From Casuarius casuarius (taxonomy: Eukaryota; Chordata; Aves; Casuariiformes; Casuariidae): a DNA stretch of 64,000 nt. Every line of letters starts with the position of its first letter. The first letter of the stretch is position 1. The DNA lies in the NCBI GenBank assembly GCA_003342895.1, contig PTFA01000416.1:438106-502105 (forward strand). Reading direction: 5' to 3'. A program made the position numbers and the translations under genes. Below, one piece after another: positions 37,300-48,400 of the stretch. The notes beneath the pieces are model-generated. The model made no database searches. It was not told the origin of the DNA and worked only from the letters and a program-made list of their open reading frames with translations.

Positions 37300-38329
37300 T
37301 AAATCAGTGAAAAAGACCCTGGGCTATGTTTCTCCCTCTCGCACTCCCTTCCTCTCATGCTCCCTTGCTTGTTCTCACTCATTCTCTTTTACTCTCTCTA
37401 AACTGCAGGTCTTTTGTAAAAGCAGGGTCAAAACATGTTGCTGTGCCAGGATAGAGCCTTACACAACTACTGCAGTAAAAATTGCATCTACCAGCTGAGG
37501 TAAAACCTTTCAGAGACATCCTGGCTATGTGGTGGGGCTGCTCTAGCAAAAGCTTTGGAAGAGACTGGGCACAGGCAACAAGCTCAAGAGATGTTATGAA
37601 TATTTGTTACCATGGGTGAAAGACTTGCCTGGGACAGTAACACAAGGTTGTAGTAGGAGTCTGACCTGCATATGGTTGACCAAGTATGATGAGTTCTCCC
37701 CAGCAGCAAAAAACTGGGGCCTTGAGTACCACCCTGAAGAGGAAGTCCACTTTCCAACGCAAAACTGATCCCAGACTGCAACTTGTGTAACCGACTTCCT
37801 GGGAGACTAACAGCAGAGCAATCCCTACAGCAGCATACCTGCCCAGGCCTGAGTGTGCTGCAGAAGAGGCAGTAAGGGGCAAGGCTGTTGCTGTACATAA
37901 GGTTCTTTCCAGAAATGCATTGTGTATTGGATTGCCTTCACTTGCTCCTGAGTCTTGCTGCAGACTATGCGCCTCTGTGGATCCTATCTTTTCTCCAGCC
38001 ATTTACATTTTCTGGCCCTGGTGCCCACTCTTCTGTTTGCCTCAGTAAACATCATCTGCCTAAACTTTCCTGACCAAGCAGTGCCAGTGCCCTGCAGGAC
38101 ACCACTGTATATCTCCTGGCTGTGTTATTACTCTGTCCTATGAAAGTGAATCCTCTCTTTGTGTCCTGAAGAAAGCAGAGAATTTGTACTGGAGAAAAGG
38201 TAACCAGAAGATTTGGATTCCTGAACCAATCAATGGGAGTAGTTTTGTGAATGGCAGTGGATGGTGGTAGGAGTTGCTGAGTCTCATAACCCAACAGTGG
38301 CAAGGTTGCTGCAACTGCATGTCCTTGCA
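37300..38329. other. Intergenic, nothing recognised
   Basis: Only short frames open on both strands. A CT-rich patch lies at about 37330-37400. I see no lectin exon copy, RNA gene or known repeat. Confidence 0.45.
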
Positions 38330-39235
38330 TCCAGCCAATAGTGAGGCTGAGTGTGTATTCCCAATAGGCACATGTGCACACACACACTCCATACATATAT
38401 CCAGAGCCAGCTGCACCAATCAGCACAGACAGAAAACACTTATGCAAGCATAGACAGCACAAACAGCCTGATCCTGTCCCCTCTCTGGCTGATGAGGATG
38501 AAAGCCTGTTACATGAAAAATATATATGTTTACACATACATAAAACAGGTCCCTCTAGTAGCTAGCCTTAGATGTTCAGTCTATCCAGTAGCTGGTTCCT
38601 AGATCCCCTGGTCTCCCTAGTTGCTGGGCCCTGGACCTATGAGCCCCTGAGGCCCACAGCCAGACTTCTGTTGCTGGTACTCAGACCTCCTCACATGCAC
38701 ACGTGTGTACACACCCTCACACATACATACACAGACTGTGGGTTCCTCCAGTCACTGGCTTTGGACACTCAGTCTCTCCCGTAGCTGGCCCCTACGTCCT
38801 CTGTTTTCCCCTATATATTGTATTCTCTATAGACACACATGCAAAAAGGTGTCTCTGGTAGCTCATCCAGACCTATGGTCTTTCCAGTAGCTGACCCTCA
38901 GACCCCCTGGTCTGTCTGGTAGCTGGCTCAGACCCCTGGACCCTCCATTAGCCACTTCTCAAATCCCTTAGCCTCTCCAGCATCCAGCCCAGACTGATAC
39001 CTGGCTCCCAAGTCTTTTATCCTATTTGCCAGCTAGTCTATCCTGATGTGTGCTAGTGATTACACACACCTGTATATGCACCCACACACAATATGCATGC
39101 ACCTGGCTCTCCAGTTGCTGGTATGTCAGGCTCACAGGGCCCTGTCACTCATGGTTCCTTTTTCAGTTGCTGGCACTTGGACCTTCATAAACATGCATGG
39201 ACACAGAATAGAGATGTCCTCCCCCAGGAAAATAG
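38330..39235. repeat. Compound minisatellite: degenerate ~32-bp units alternating with CA-rich blocks
   Basis: A theme of the form AGTAGCTGG-N-CCTAGACCCCCTGGTCTCTCC recurs imperfectly, with AGTAGCT/AGTTGCTGG cores at about 38559, 38588, 38620, 38671, 38778, 38857, 38888, 38922, 39113 and 39166. Between groups of units lie CA/TA-rich blocks (38376-38400, 38520-38545, 38695-38732, 38833-38850, 39060-39100). Much of it reads as open frame by chance because it lacks stops in some frames. No family known to me. Confidence 0.65.
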
Positions 39236-40454
39236 TTAGAAATAGAGTTTAATAAGAAGAGAAGACAGACTGTAGCGATCAGGTGCAGAGCATGGCCAGA
39301 CTAGTGTACTGACTATCAGCCTGTTTACATGTGACTGGTCTCTTTTGTCCTGTTTTCCCTTTAGTTTCCCACAACTCCACTGTCTTTGCGAGGGACTGCT
39401 CACCTCTTTGGGCCACAAGGCTACACTGAGTTGTGTGAAGTTATTTGCTGTCCTCACTGCTGGAGTTGAGGACTGTTTCATCTGGAGAGAGTCTCTCATC
39501 ATACAGAAGGACAGCAGCTGGGCACATGGAGGGGTTAGTGGGCTTTGGTCACTTTTTTGTGTTATTCAGTAGTTTCCCTGAGAAAGAGAATCTGTCCCTG
39601 GGCCATGGTACACCCTGACTTGCTCTGGTCTCCATTGTGAACCATAGTGCCAAATGTTGCTGTGCTACTGCTTTTTCAGAGTTGGAGTTGACCCCACCTC
39701 ACACCAGCCTCTCAGGGCCCAATGAGTGGCCTCAAGGGCCATCACAGCAACTTCTGCTCCTTTTTCCTTTGAGGTTTTTTGTGTCTCAGCCTCATGACTT
39801 TAACGTGATACTCTGTTTTTTGTATTTCTCCCAGCGTCCAAGACTGAAATCGTGTGATGGACAGAGACCTCTGTTCTTATTTATGAATGTTTTCCTCACA
39901 ACCCTCTTAGCTGTGGAGCAAGGGCAGGAGACTATCAGCCCTAGAAGTCCATATGCAGCAGCAGTCCGTGGAATCTGAGGGCTTTTTGTGTTTAGTACTG
40001 TCAGAGAAGTTAAGCCAGCCTCATGATTTCTGTAATGTGTTCAGTACACCTTTGTCCTACTGAGGTCTGAATTAGGGTCTTTGAATTTTGAGCTGGGTAT
40101 AACATTTGCCATTTCCAGGTATGAGAAATATTCCTTGATCACCACAGCTTGTCAAAGATGCTGGAGAGTGGCCTTTCAACGATATTGGCCTTTTTCCTCA
40201 GCACCCTCAGATCTACCATGCCCAGTTGCTTGAACTAGGGTATATCCAGGTTAATTACTTCGTGAATAATGTTTCCTCTCTAGCACTCTCCGCACACTCT
40301 GCCAAGTCAGAGAAAGCATTGAGCACCTCTCTTTTTCTGTGTCATTTGTCGCTAGGTCACCTCCATTCAGCAGTTGCCCACATTTTCTCTGGTCTTCCTT
40401 TTGCTGCATATGCACCGGTAGCAGCTGTTGTTCTTAGGTTTCATATCCTCCATC
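39236..40454. other. Intergenic, nothing recognised
   Basis: A plus-strand frame of 113 codons (39637-39978) has no splice context and no resemblance to a known family. No repeat recognised. Confidence 0.4.
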
Positions 40455-41130
40455 AGTTTTAACTCGAGCCAAGCTTCAGCCTTCCTAATTCTCTCCCTGC
40501 ATGCTCAGGTGACATCCCTATATTCTTCCTCAATAATGCATTGCCACTTTCACCTCTTTCACATTCCCTTTTGTGTTTGAGGTCAGTCAAAAGTTTCCTG
40601 TGCAGCCAAGCTGGCCTCCTGCTATGACTGTTCCTTTCCCTGCACATCAGAATGGACCATTCTTGTACTTGAAGGAGATTGTCCTTGAAGATCCACCAGC
40701 TCTCCTGCGTCCTCTTTTTGTCTTTTGGGGCCACCTTCCAAGTGATCCTGGCTACCAGTTCCCTGAACAAGTCAGCTTTACTCTCCTGAAGTCTATAGCC
40801 TTTATTCTGCATCTTGCCTTCCTCACTTCCCTCAGGATTTTCAGCTCCACCAACCTCCATGCACTACTGCCAAGGCTGCAGTCAGTCTTCACATCCTTAA
40901 CCAGTTCTTCCTTATTTGTGAGTAGCACTTCCAGCAGGGCACCTCACTAGCTAGCTAAAGCAACAGTGTCAAAAAAACTGTCCTTGACACAGTTTCTAAA
41001 AATCCTGGGTTGCTTGTGCCCTCCATATTTCCCTTCCAGCAGAAGCTGGGGTGGTTCAAGTACCCCATGAAAATCAGGGCCTGCGATCATGAGGCTTCTT
41101 CCTGTTCCCTAAGAGAGCTTTATCTACTTA
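40455..41130 (-). repeat. CR1 LINE ORF2 fragment: endonuclease C-terminus and linker, minus orientation
   Basis: Minus-strand translation gives the CR1 stretch resembling RELVARITWKVAPKDKKR, TQESWWIFKDNLLQVQE and RRPAWLHRKLLTDLKHKRE. Upstream of it is a broken version of the endonuclease end (DFLETVSRTV-like, NWLRM, then GGA-ENPEGSEEGK). Frames are interrupted by stops, so the copy is dead. It is a separate insertion from the CR1 at 41738-42245, because the ORF2 order along the minus strand is wrong for a single element. Confidence 0.85.
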
Positions 41131-41488
41131 CTCCCTTGATCAGATGGACTGTAGCAAATACCTGATGATGTTACGACCATTGTCAGCCTCTGCTGTTCCT
41201 GATCTGTAAGCTGCTGACCAGACTTCCCTTTGATTTTCATTCAGACAGGATTTAAAGGTAGTTAGTTGGAACAAGTTAACTAATACACTGCAACACTTGC
41301 CTAACATCACAGTGGTACCTTCTTTGGACACATGGTTGGTGCTAAGATCCACTGCCTGGACAATAACCTGCAGAGACCAATCCAGAATTGCCTTCTAGGC
41401 TATCACAACTCTTCAGATGACAGGTCGTATTCTCTCTCTGTCTTCTTGGTAGAGTTTGCTCTGTGGCCTTCCTTCTATGCATAGTGCA

Positions 41489-41737
41489 ATGCTGGAAGTG
41501 CAGCCCAGTGGGCTGGAGACAGTTTCAAAAAAAATGATACTACACATTGTCTGAAAAGGTGTCCTGCAACGAAAACAAGGAGAACTGCATAGGGTTGGGT
41601 TCCCACCTGGTGATGACTGATACAGAAGCAGAGTATGTAAGTGCAGGAGTGAGCGAGGGGACACAGCAGCCTTGGTCCAGTGCCAGGACCTGGAGGGGAC
41701 TTCAGAGCCCCTCCCTTCTCCTTCTTGCCTTTCCTAA
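41489..41737 (+). pseudogene. Lectin relic C: exon 4 copy with in-frame stop, plus intron remnant
   Basis: Homologous to exon 4 of genes A and B (34523-34674, 48773-48924). Reading in the ancestral frame from TGG at 41493 gives W-K-C-S-P-V-G-W-R, then TGA at 41535-41537 exactly where the conserved cysteine of KSCYY should be. The 3' end ACAGAAGCAGAGTAT|GTAAGT has lost the CAG|GTAAGT consensus base context. Intron homology (ACACAGCAGCCTTGG, CTTCAGAGCCCCTCC) runs on to about 41737, where CR1 sequence begins abruptly. No exon 5 or 6 copy follows. A decayed tandem copy, certainly non-functional. Confidence 0.9.
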
Positions 41738-42245
41738 AGGTTTGATGCTTGGAAAAGGCTTCCAGGAGGATCTGCTCCATCACCTTCCCAGGGACTGAAG
41801 GGAGGCTGACTAGCCTGTAATCCTCTGGATCCTCCTTCTTGAGGATAGGGGTGACATCTGCTTCTGTCCAGCCCTCAGCAATGCTTCTGATTGCTACAGC
41901 CTTTCAAAGACAAAGAGCAACCTCACAATGACACCTACCAGCTCCCTGAGCACTCATACATGCATCCCTATCAGGTCCCATGGATTTGTGTATGTCCAGT
42001 TTGTTTAAATGTTCCCTAACCTGATCCTCCTCTGCTGAAGAGAAGTCTTCCTTGCTTTGGACTTTTGCACTGGTCTCAGGGACTTGGGATTCCTGAAGGC
42101 AAGTCTTACCAGTAAAGACCAAGGCAAAGGAGGCATCGAGTAACTTGGCCTTTTCCTTGTCCTTTGTCACCATTTTCCCTAGTCTTCTGTTTGATATTGA
42201 TATATCTGTAGAAGCCCTTCTCATTGCCCTTCACATCCCTCACCA
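41738..42245 (-). repeat. CR1 LINE ORF2 fragment: linker to start of reverse transcriptase, minus orientation
   Basis: Minus-strand translation shows NRRLGKMVTKDKEKAKLLDA, FALVFTGKTCLQESQ, VREHLNKLDIHKSMGPD and then, across frameshifts, a [19 protein letters not shown] segment. This is CR1 ORF2 just before and into the reverse-transcriptase domain. The copy stops at the boundary with lectin relic C, lacking the rest of the enzyme and the 3' end. CR1 copies normally lose their 5' end, so later deletion or recombination at the junction is likely. Confidence 0.88.
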
Positions 42246-45200
42246 AATTTCACTCCAGATGGGCTTTGGCTTTTCATAACACCATTCCTGCAACCTCAGA
42301 CAGCGTCTCTGTATTTCTCCCTGTGAAAGATTTCAGAAACAAAGGAGAATCAGTTTGAAAAAATGTATTAAAAAAGCAAGAAATTTTTTAACGGAGAGAA
42401 GAGACGTAAGTAGGAACAAAGCAGCAGTCAGAACCTGGTTTGACAGTGCCAGAAGTTGCCCCGCAACTCTGCAACTTCTCTCTAGAATTGACAGCACATC
42501 CTCCCTGTTGGATGCAGTGGGTAGGGGACTAACAGCAAGGGGTGCAACAACTTTGGTGTGTATGTAGCCTTGTGCATTCTCACTGGCTTGTGGATTGGCA
42601 GACTGTAGGGAGTGACATGGGTACACACAAAGTTAAAGCCCCTGCATCTCCAACAAGAAATGCATATAATTAGGGGAACACACACTCTGAGAAAAGGGAA
42701 ATGTTCTTGTAGCCCACACTTCCTGTGGGGAGGAGGGCCTGGCGGGGTGGGGGGGGGGGGGTTGTGCAATTAACCGTGTAAAAGTGTGTGTGTATGTGTG
42801 TGGATTAGAACTTTTGGTGATTAGTTACAGAAACATGTTTAGAAATTTGTAGGTGTTTATTAATATTTTGTGTCTAGTCTTGTGTTTTATCCATTGTATT
42901 GCTGATAGTGATCCTGAATATATAGGTAGCTCTTTGCCAGTTAACGACATGTCATTATTATATCAATAAACTGCTTTGATCTTGATTAGATTTAAACCAT
43001 GTGAACTGAGCAGGTTTTCCCTGTGAGTTTCACACCCTCTGCATTCTCCATACTGATCAAGTGAAGTTACCTTCCCTCCTATATGCACAAAATCAAGTCT
43101 ATTTTAGACCAATAACAAATATCAAGTATTCTCATTTATGGGCATCTGGTGGTGCACTTCAGCTCTGTTGTCAAGCTCTGTCCTCCAGCATAAAGGCTGG
43201 GAACTTCTTAAAATGTCATCTGAGAATCTCTCACTGTATTGTTAATCTAGTAGCTAGTGCCATCTAGTAACTAGTACCTTCTAGGACAATAACAGCTAGC
43301 ATATTTATGGACTATCTTTCCAGTGCAACAAAGCTGTTGGGTGGTCTGACCCTGTCTGCAACCTGTTGTGCACAATAAAAACACTCAGAGGATATTTTCT
43401 ACACACAGTTTATGCCTGTCCTCTTTTGTAGCCAGCTTTATGCCCTGCTCTTTCAAGTCTTCTATCAATATGCTGCAGTTATGTTTGCTATCCCATTCCT
43501 GCCTCAGTGCATGCATGTATGCATCTTCACAGGGAAAAAAATGTAGCTCATGGAAAGTGGACGAGCAATGGATGCATACCCACACCAGTCAGTTCAGAGT
43601 ACAATGAGATCTAGTCAGGATTCTTTATTCTTAGGAATATCCTTAGTGATACTTCATCCTTCAGGGTTTTGCATCAAGTCACCTTGAACAGTGCTAGAAT
43701 CAATATGTGTGGCTGTGCCTCATGTAGCAGGAGTAAAGCTTCATGATCTGTAGTGCACAGGGATTCTGACATGGTCTAGTGATCCCTTCCGGCCTCTACC
43801 TCCAGCATGACACATCGCTTGCAACTTCTCCTCTCTAGTCAAAGCTGCATCCTTTTTCCTGAGCAGTTAGTTAAAAACAATGTTGACAAGTTCCCTATTG
43901 TGGTCTGGGTTACTGATTTCAGGTTCAGCATCAGGACTTGCCAAGACTGAGTCATGGCATCATTTCCTGTGGTAATCTGACCATCTTTTGCAGGTCTCTC
44001 TGTCAAATACCAAGCGGGTTTAGCCCTTTGCTAGCAAATTCCAACAGAGTAGACCTTTTCACACACACACTCACTGGGGAGAATAAACACAATGGAGGTA
44101 AAGCCAATATTATGTCCTGAAAAATTGTCTGAATAAGTGCAAAAGGAGGTTGGAGGTGGTCTAAGGTGGAGTGATACTACTCTTCAGCTATTTTCCTTTG
44201 CCTCTAAGGTTCTGTGTTGCAGTGAACCTCTTCTGAAATGTCTTGGCAGAGAGATAGCAAAAACTTCCCCATCCTCACATGTTGTGGGGAACACCCAGCA
44301 TTTGGCTTTTTCTGCGCACCAGATCAGAGACTGTGAACACTCCCCACTAGCATGGGAGGTGCCCTGATGCAGTCTTCTGTACAAGAAGAAGGCTGTATTC
44401 ATACCCGTATCTGTAATGTGAACTCTTGGTAGGGAAGAGTAACACTGTGGCAGAAACAATGCACCAACAAGGGAGAGCCAGTCTTGGAACTGCAAGTAAT
44501 CACAGAGCCTTCCTTTCTGTCTTCCTGTGGAAGAAGGAGGAGGTGGGGGGAGATACAAGGTGGGGTAGATAATGGCCGTGGTACGATGCCTGACGTCACA
44601 GGGACCATAGGGAAAGAGGGAAGCAACAGATGAGGGAAGTGGGGAGTGACTGGACTGGGAGAAAAACCCTTTCCCCAGGGTCGAGGGGAGTGAAAGTCAA
44701 GACAGACCAAGGTCTGTCCTTCCCTTCAGTGGTTCTTCCATAAACAGTGGAACTGGAGAGTGCTACCCTGCTAGCATAATCCATGTTAAACTGTCTAGAT
44801 CAAGTCAAACACAAATCATTGCTTTTATCTCTGGTGTCTCTAAGGAAGACCAAGCTAGGCCTGTCCCAAGAGCTTCAAGGTCCTCCTTGTGGAAACAATT
44901 TCTCTGTGGCTCTCTCTGTGCGAACACTGAGCTAGACTGTCACTCCTCTGAGTAACTCTGACTATACACTATTGCATAAAAGGGGCAGGGGAATAAAGCA
45001 AAAAACAGATTTGTGTACATGAGAGAAAGAAACTCTAAAGAGAGATGAAGAGGAGGGAGGTAGAAAAGGAGAGTTCAGTGAAAGACAGGAGTAATGGAGG
45101 GCAACAAGGAAGGAAGTGTGCTTTGGGGAAAGGAGGTGTGGCAGGACAAAAAAAGGAGGAGTGAGAGTTTAGAAGAGTACAGACAGGGCTTGTGATAAAA

Positions 45201-45429
45201 AACAAAGTAGAAGAGCAGCTTCAGGGCAGCCCTTGTGTTGCCCTGCTCTGTGAGTCTGATGCACTTTTAATGACAGGCAGCAGTACCTGTTTACAGTACC
45301 CATGAGACTCCCTATGCCTTGGAACAAGGTTACCAGCAGACTGGCAGAATACTGAGTTTCCTGGGTTCTCCTGCCTACTGATTCTGGGTTGTGGGATTCC
45401 CACTCTTGCCTTGTTTTTTTCAACCTCAG
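42246..45429. other. Intergenic / upstream of lectin gene B; exon 1 of B not found
   Basis: Contains a G homopolymer (42749-42761) and a short GT microsatellite (42785-42802). A CR1-3'-end-like remnant around 43768-43800 (TCTAGTGATCCCTTCCGGCC) is weak. I looked for an exon 1 of gene B (short N-terminal coding exon ending in phase 1) and found no convincing candidate. Nothing else recognised. Confidence 0.45.
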
Positions 45430-48400
45430 CAGAAGACAGAAGCTACTCCAGGCTGAGACCTTGGGTCTTCCTTGTTTCTGCTCTTGTCATCAAAGTTGCC
45501 TTTTTAACCATCTGCCTTGGTGGGTTCTAAGATCTGTTAGTTCCCCTGGGATACAAGAAACAGTCAACTGCCTTGCATCAGGTGGAAAAACATATCCTAC
45601 TCTGTCTGCCAGCAGGTGACTGCCTTTCAGCAAACAGCGTGCCCTTCTCCCACTCCAGCCTCTTAGTTGAGGAATAGGGTCACTTCCAGAGCCAACAGTT
45701 TGTTCCCTGGCAGAGCCTTCCCATATCTCCTCTCAGTTTCCCACCTGCCTGAATAAAGCCAGGTCCGGGTGAAACCAGTTAGTTTCTCCCCTCCCACCAC
45801 AATGGATTTGGGAATTCTCTTTAGTGTCAGAGGGCATCTGAATAGGTTTCCAGAAGACTGATGGTTGGATGTCAGTTGTCCTGACCATATTCTTGGTCTC
45901 TCTGTCAGAGCTTCCTGTAACACTGCCCTGCAGATAAAGATCCAGTGTAGAAACATTGGTACCAGGGCTGCCCGTATTTTTGCAGAGTGCAGGATGGTCC
46001 AGTCACATGCCACCCATAACTGCCTGGAATGACCAGAACAGAAATATGCTTGTACTGTCCTGGGGCAGAATACTGCTCTGTCATTATTCTTCTGTGCTTC
46101 TTTTCAACTCCCTTGGGTGAGGCCTCAACACTCAACAGTTCTAATCCTTGTTAATAAGGGTAAAAGTGGAGCTCTAAAGCCGCAAAGCATAGGAAGATTA
46201 AGAGGGAAAGTGTGTTAATATTCCACCTTTATTAAGCCTGTCCCAGGACTTCTTTGAGCCTTTCCTGCAATGCTCCAGCATGTCCCAGGCTTGTGCAGAC
46301 ATGACAGTGGAACGGCTGCACCTGGAACCCCTCTCCTTGAACCTGTTAAAAACAATCTAGCAAATCCCTCCCCTCACTGCCTGGATGTCTTGGCTGGGTT
46401 TTGTCAGCTAGCAAAATGAGTCTCTGAGCCAGCAGAAATGAGAGGAGCTCATCTGATTAATGCCTGCCCAAGGGAGGAAGTGACCAATAATGGGGAAAAC
46501 TGCCTGCTGTTTCTCTTCTTTATGTTGGATACAGTTTTCAGAGCTTGTAAAGATAATAGCAAGTCTCTGGAGGAGGGGGGGCACTCAGCTAGGAGGCAGT
46601 GGACAATACAGGTTACTCATGAATAAGGAGGAAAGAGTGACAGTAGCATCTTCTCTTTCCTCTCTTCCCAGTTGTTTTCCATCATCAAAGCTATGACCAA
46701 TACAAGACTCTGCTCCAGAATGCTACAGAGTGGCACTGTGTCCCCAACACACCTGCAGGTAAAAGTGAGTGATGCTAACAGCCTCATGAGTGAGGCTAAG
46801 AGCCCCACCAGAATTTACTCTCATGTCAGCCTTTGAGGTCAGGAATGTGATTGTTAGTCAGCCCTGGATTGTTTTAAAAGAGGAAGCTGAAGAACTGAGG
46901 AAAAGAAAATGCTGTGTGCACAGTCTGACTTAGGCTGCTGTGGAAACATGTTCTGGGCCAGTGGAAGAAGGTGGGTTGCTCCAGGGCTGCCTTTGATCAC
47001 CTTTTCCCACTCTTTCCCTCTCTCCAGCCCTCACACAACCCCTCAGCTGCAAATTCAGCTGACTGATCTAGCTAAAAGCTCTTCACCCTTTCTGTAAGGG
47101 TTGGTTCAAACCAGCTCCACTCCTTGAGCTGGCTCACTGCTGATTCACACAAGCATCATGGTCAGTGAGACGGACAGGACTAGGAGTGGTGGGAGAATGT
47201 AGCTATGCAGTTTAGATTGGCTGGAAATCTGGGCTGGAATCACATATGACGTGACAGCCATGACAAATGCTAGCAGTCTTGCAGTGCAAATCCCAGACCT
47301 CAGCTCATAGTTCTGTTTTCTCTTGTGCACTGTGTTCAGAAACGAGGTGAATTTTGTTTGCACAGAGGCTGACCCCTACACTGTGAGTACATCTGAACTA
47401 GCTGTTCAGACTCCCTTTGCAGTCTGTGATAAAACCGTGTTTGTAGGGATGAATTAGACATTGTCCACCTCATCTTATGGTGGACATTTATGGAAGGTCA
47501 GACAAGCTGTACTCTGCACATATCCAATTTGCTTTTCCCTGTAAAGAGACCATACCAAGCTCCAAGAGGCACAAGCATATCCATCGAACGGAGGACAAAT
47601 CTTCCTACCCAACTCGCTTAAGCATCCAAATAAAATTGTCCAGTGTTGCTTAGTCATGTGGGCAAAATTCAACTTTCATATTGTGACATTAGGAATGAAT
47701 GGAAAAATTTCATAGAGTACATGATGGCCAAAGGCCATCATCCATCAGTTCCATGAAAGATCAAGGTGGGAGGCACAGAGACAGAGAGATCCAAGTTCCT
47801 CAGACTGCTTGAACTGAGGACTTTGCAGATTTGCTGGTACTCTCCAGGGTAAGGGTGTCTCTTTCTGTAAGTGTATGCAATGGTGACCATTGGGTGGATC
47901 TAACAAATAAGAGCACAGGAAGGTTAACAAAAGCTTTGCTAGCCATTCTGCTCACTGGACTCTACTTGCCCCATTTGGTGTCAAGAAGGGTATCTGAGAT
48001 TCTATGCTATGAAGACAGCTCTTGAACAATACAAGGTTATCTAGGTCCACCTTGTAGCATGTACATGGTGCGCTAGCTTGCTGTGGGCAGGCTGGAGCAT
48101 TGGCTTGACTGAGGCATTGTCACTGTATGAAACTCCTCCTGGTGAACACAGGGAGTCTTCACCTGGGACACACAAGAAGAGAATCCCTGTGAGGGTCTGA
48201 GATCAAGAGCAAGCATCTCCAGGTAGCATGAGCAAGGGTGTATCTGTTTGGTGATCTTATTGGGTGAACTTTGCAGCCTGTTTGCCTCATGTTTTGAGAG
48301 AATACATGTGTGGGTTTTTTAAATCCATCCTGTGACTGTCTGGCAATAAGGCAGATATCTAGGAAAATCAGGCTTGTGTAAGGAACTGTCTGTTAATCTG

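Noticed and set aside
41130..41738. The CR1 pieces at 40455-41130 and 41738-42245 as one element split by the lectin relic
   Set aside because: On the minus strand the endonuclease-side part would come after the reverse-transcriptase-side part, the wrong order for one element. They are separate insertions.
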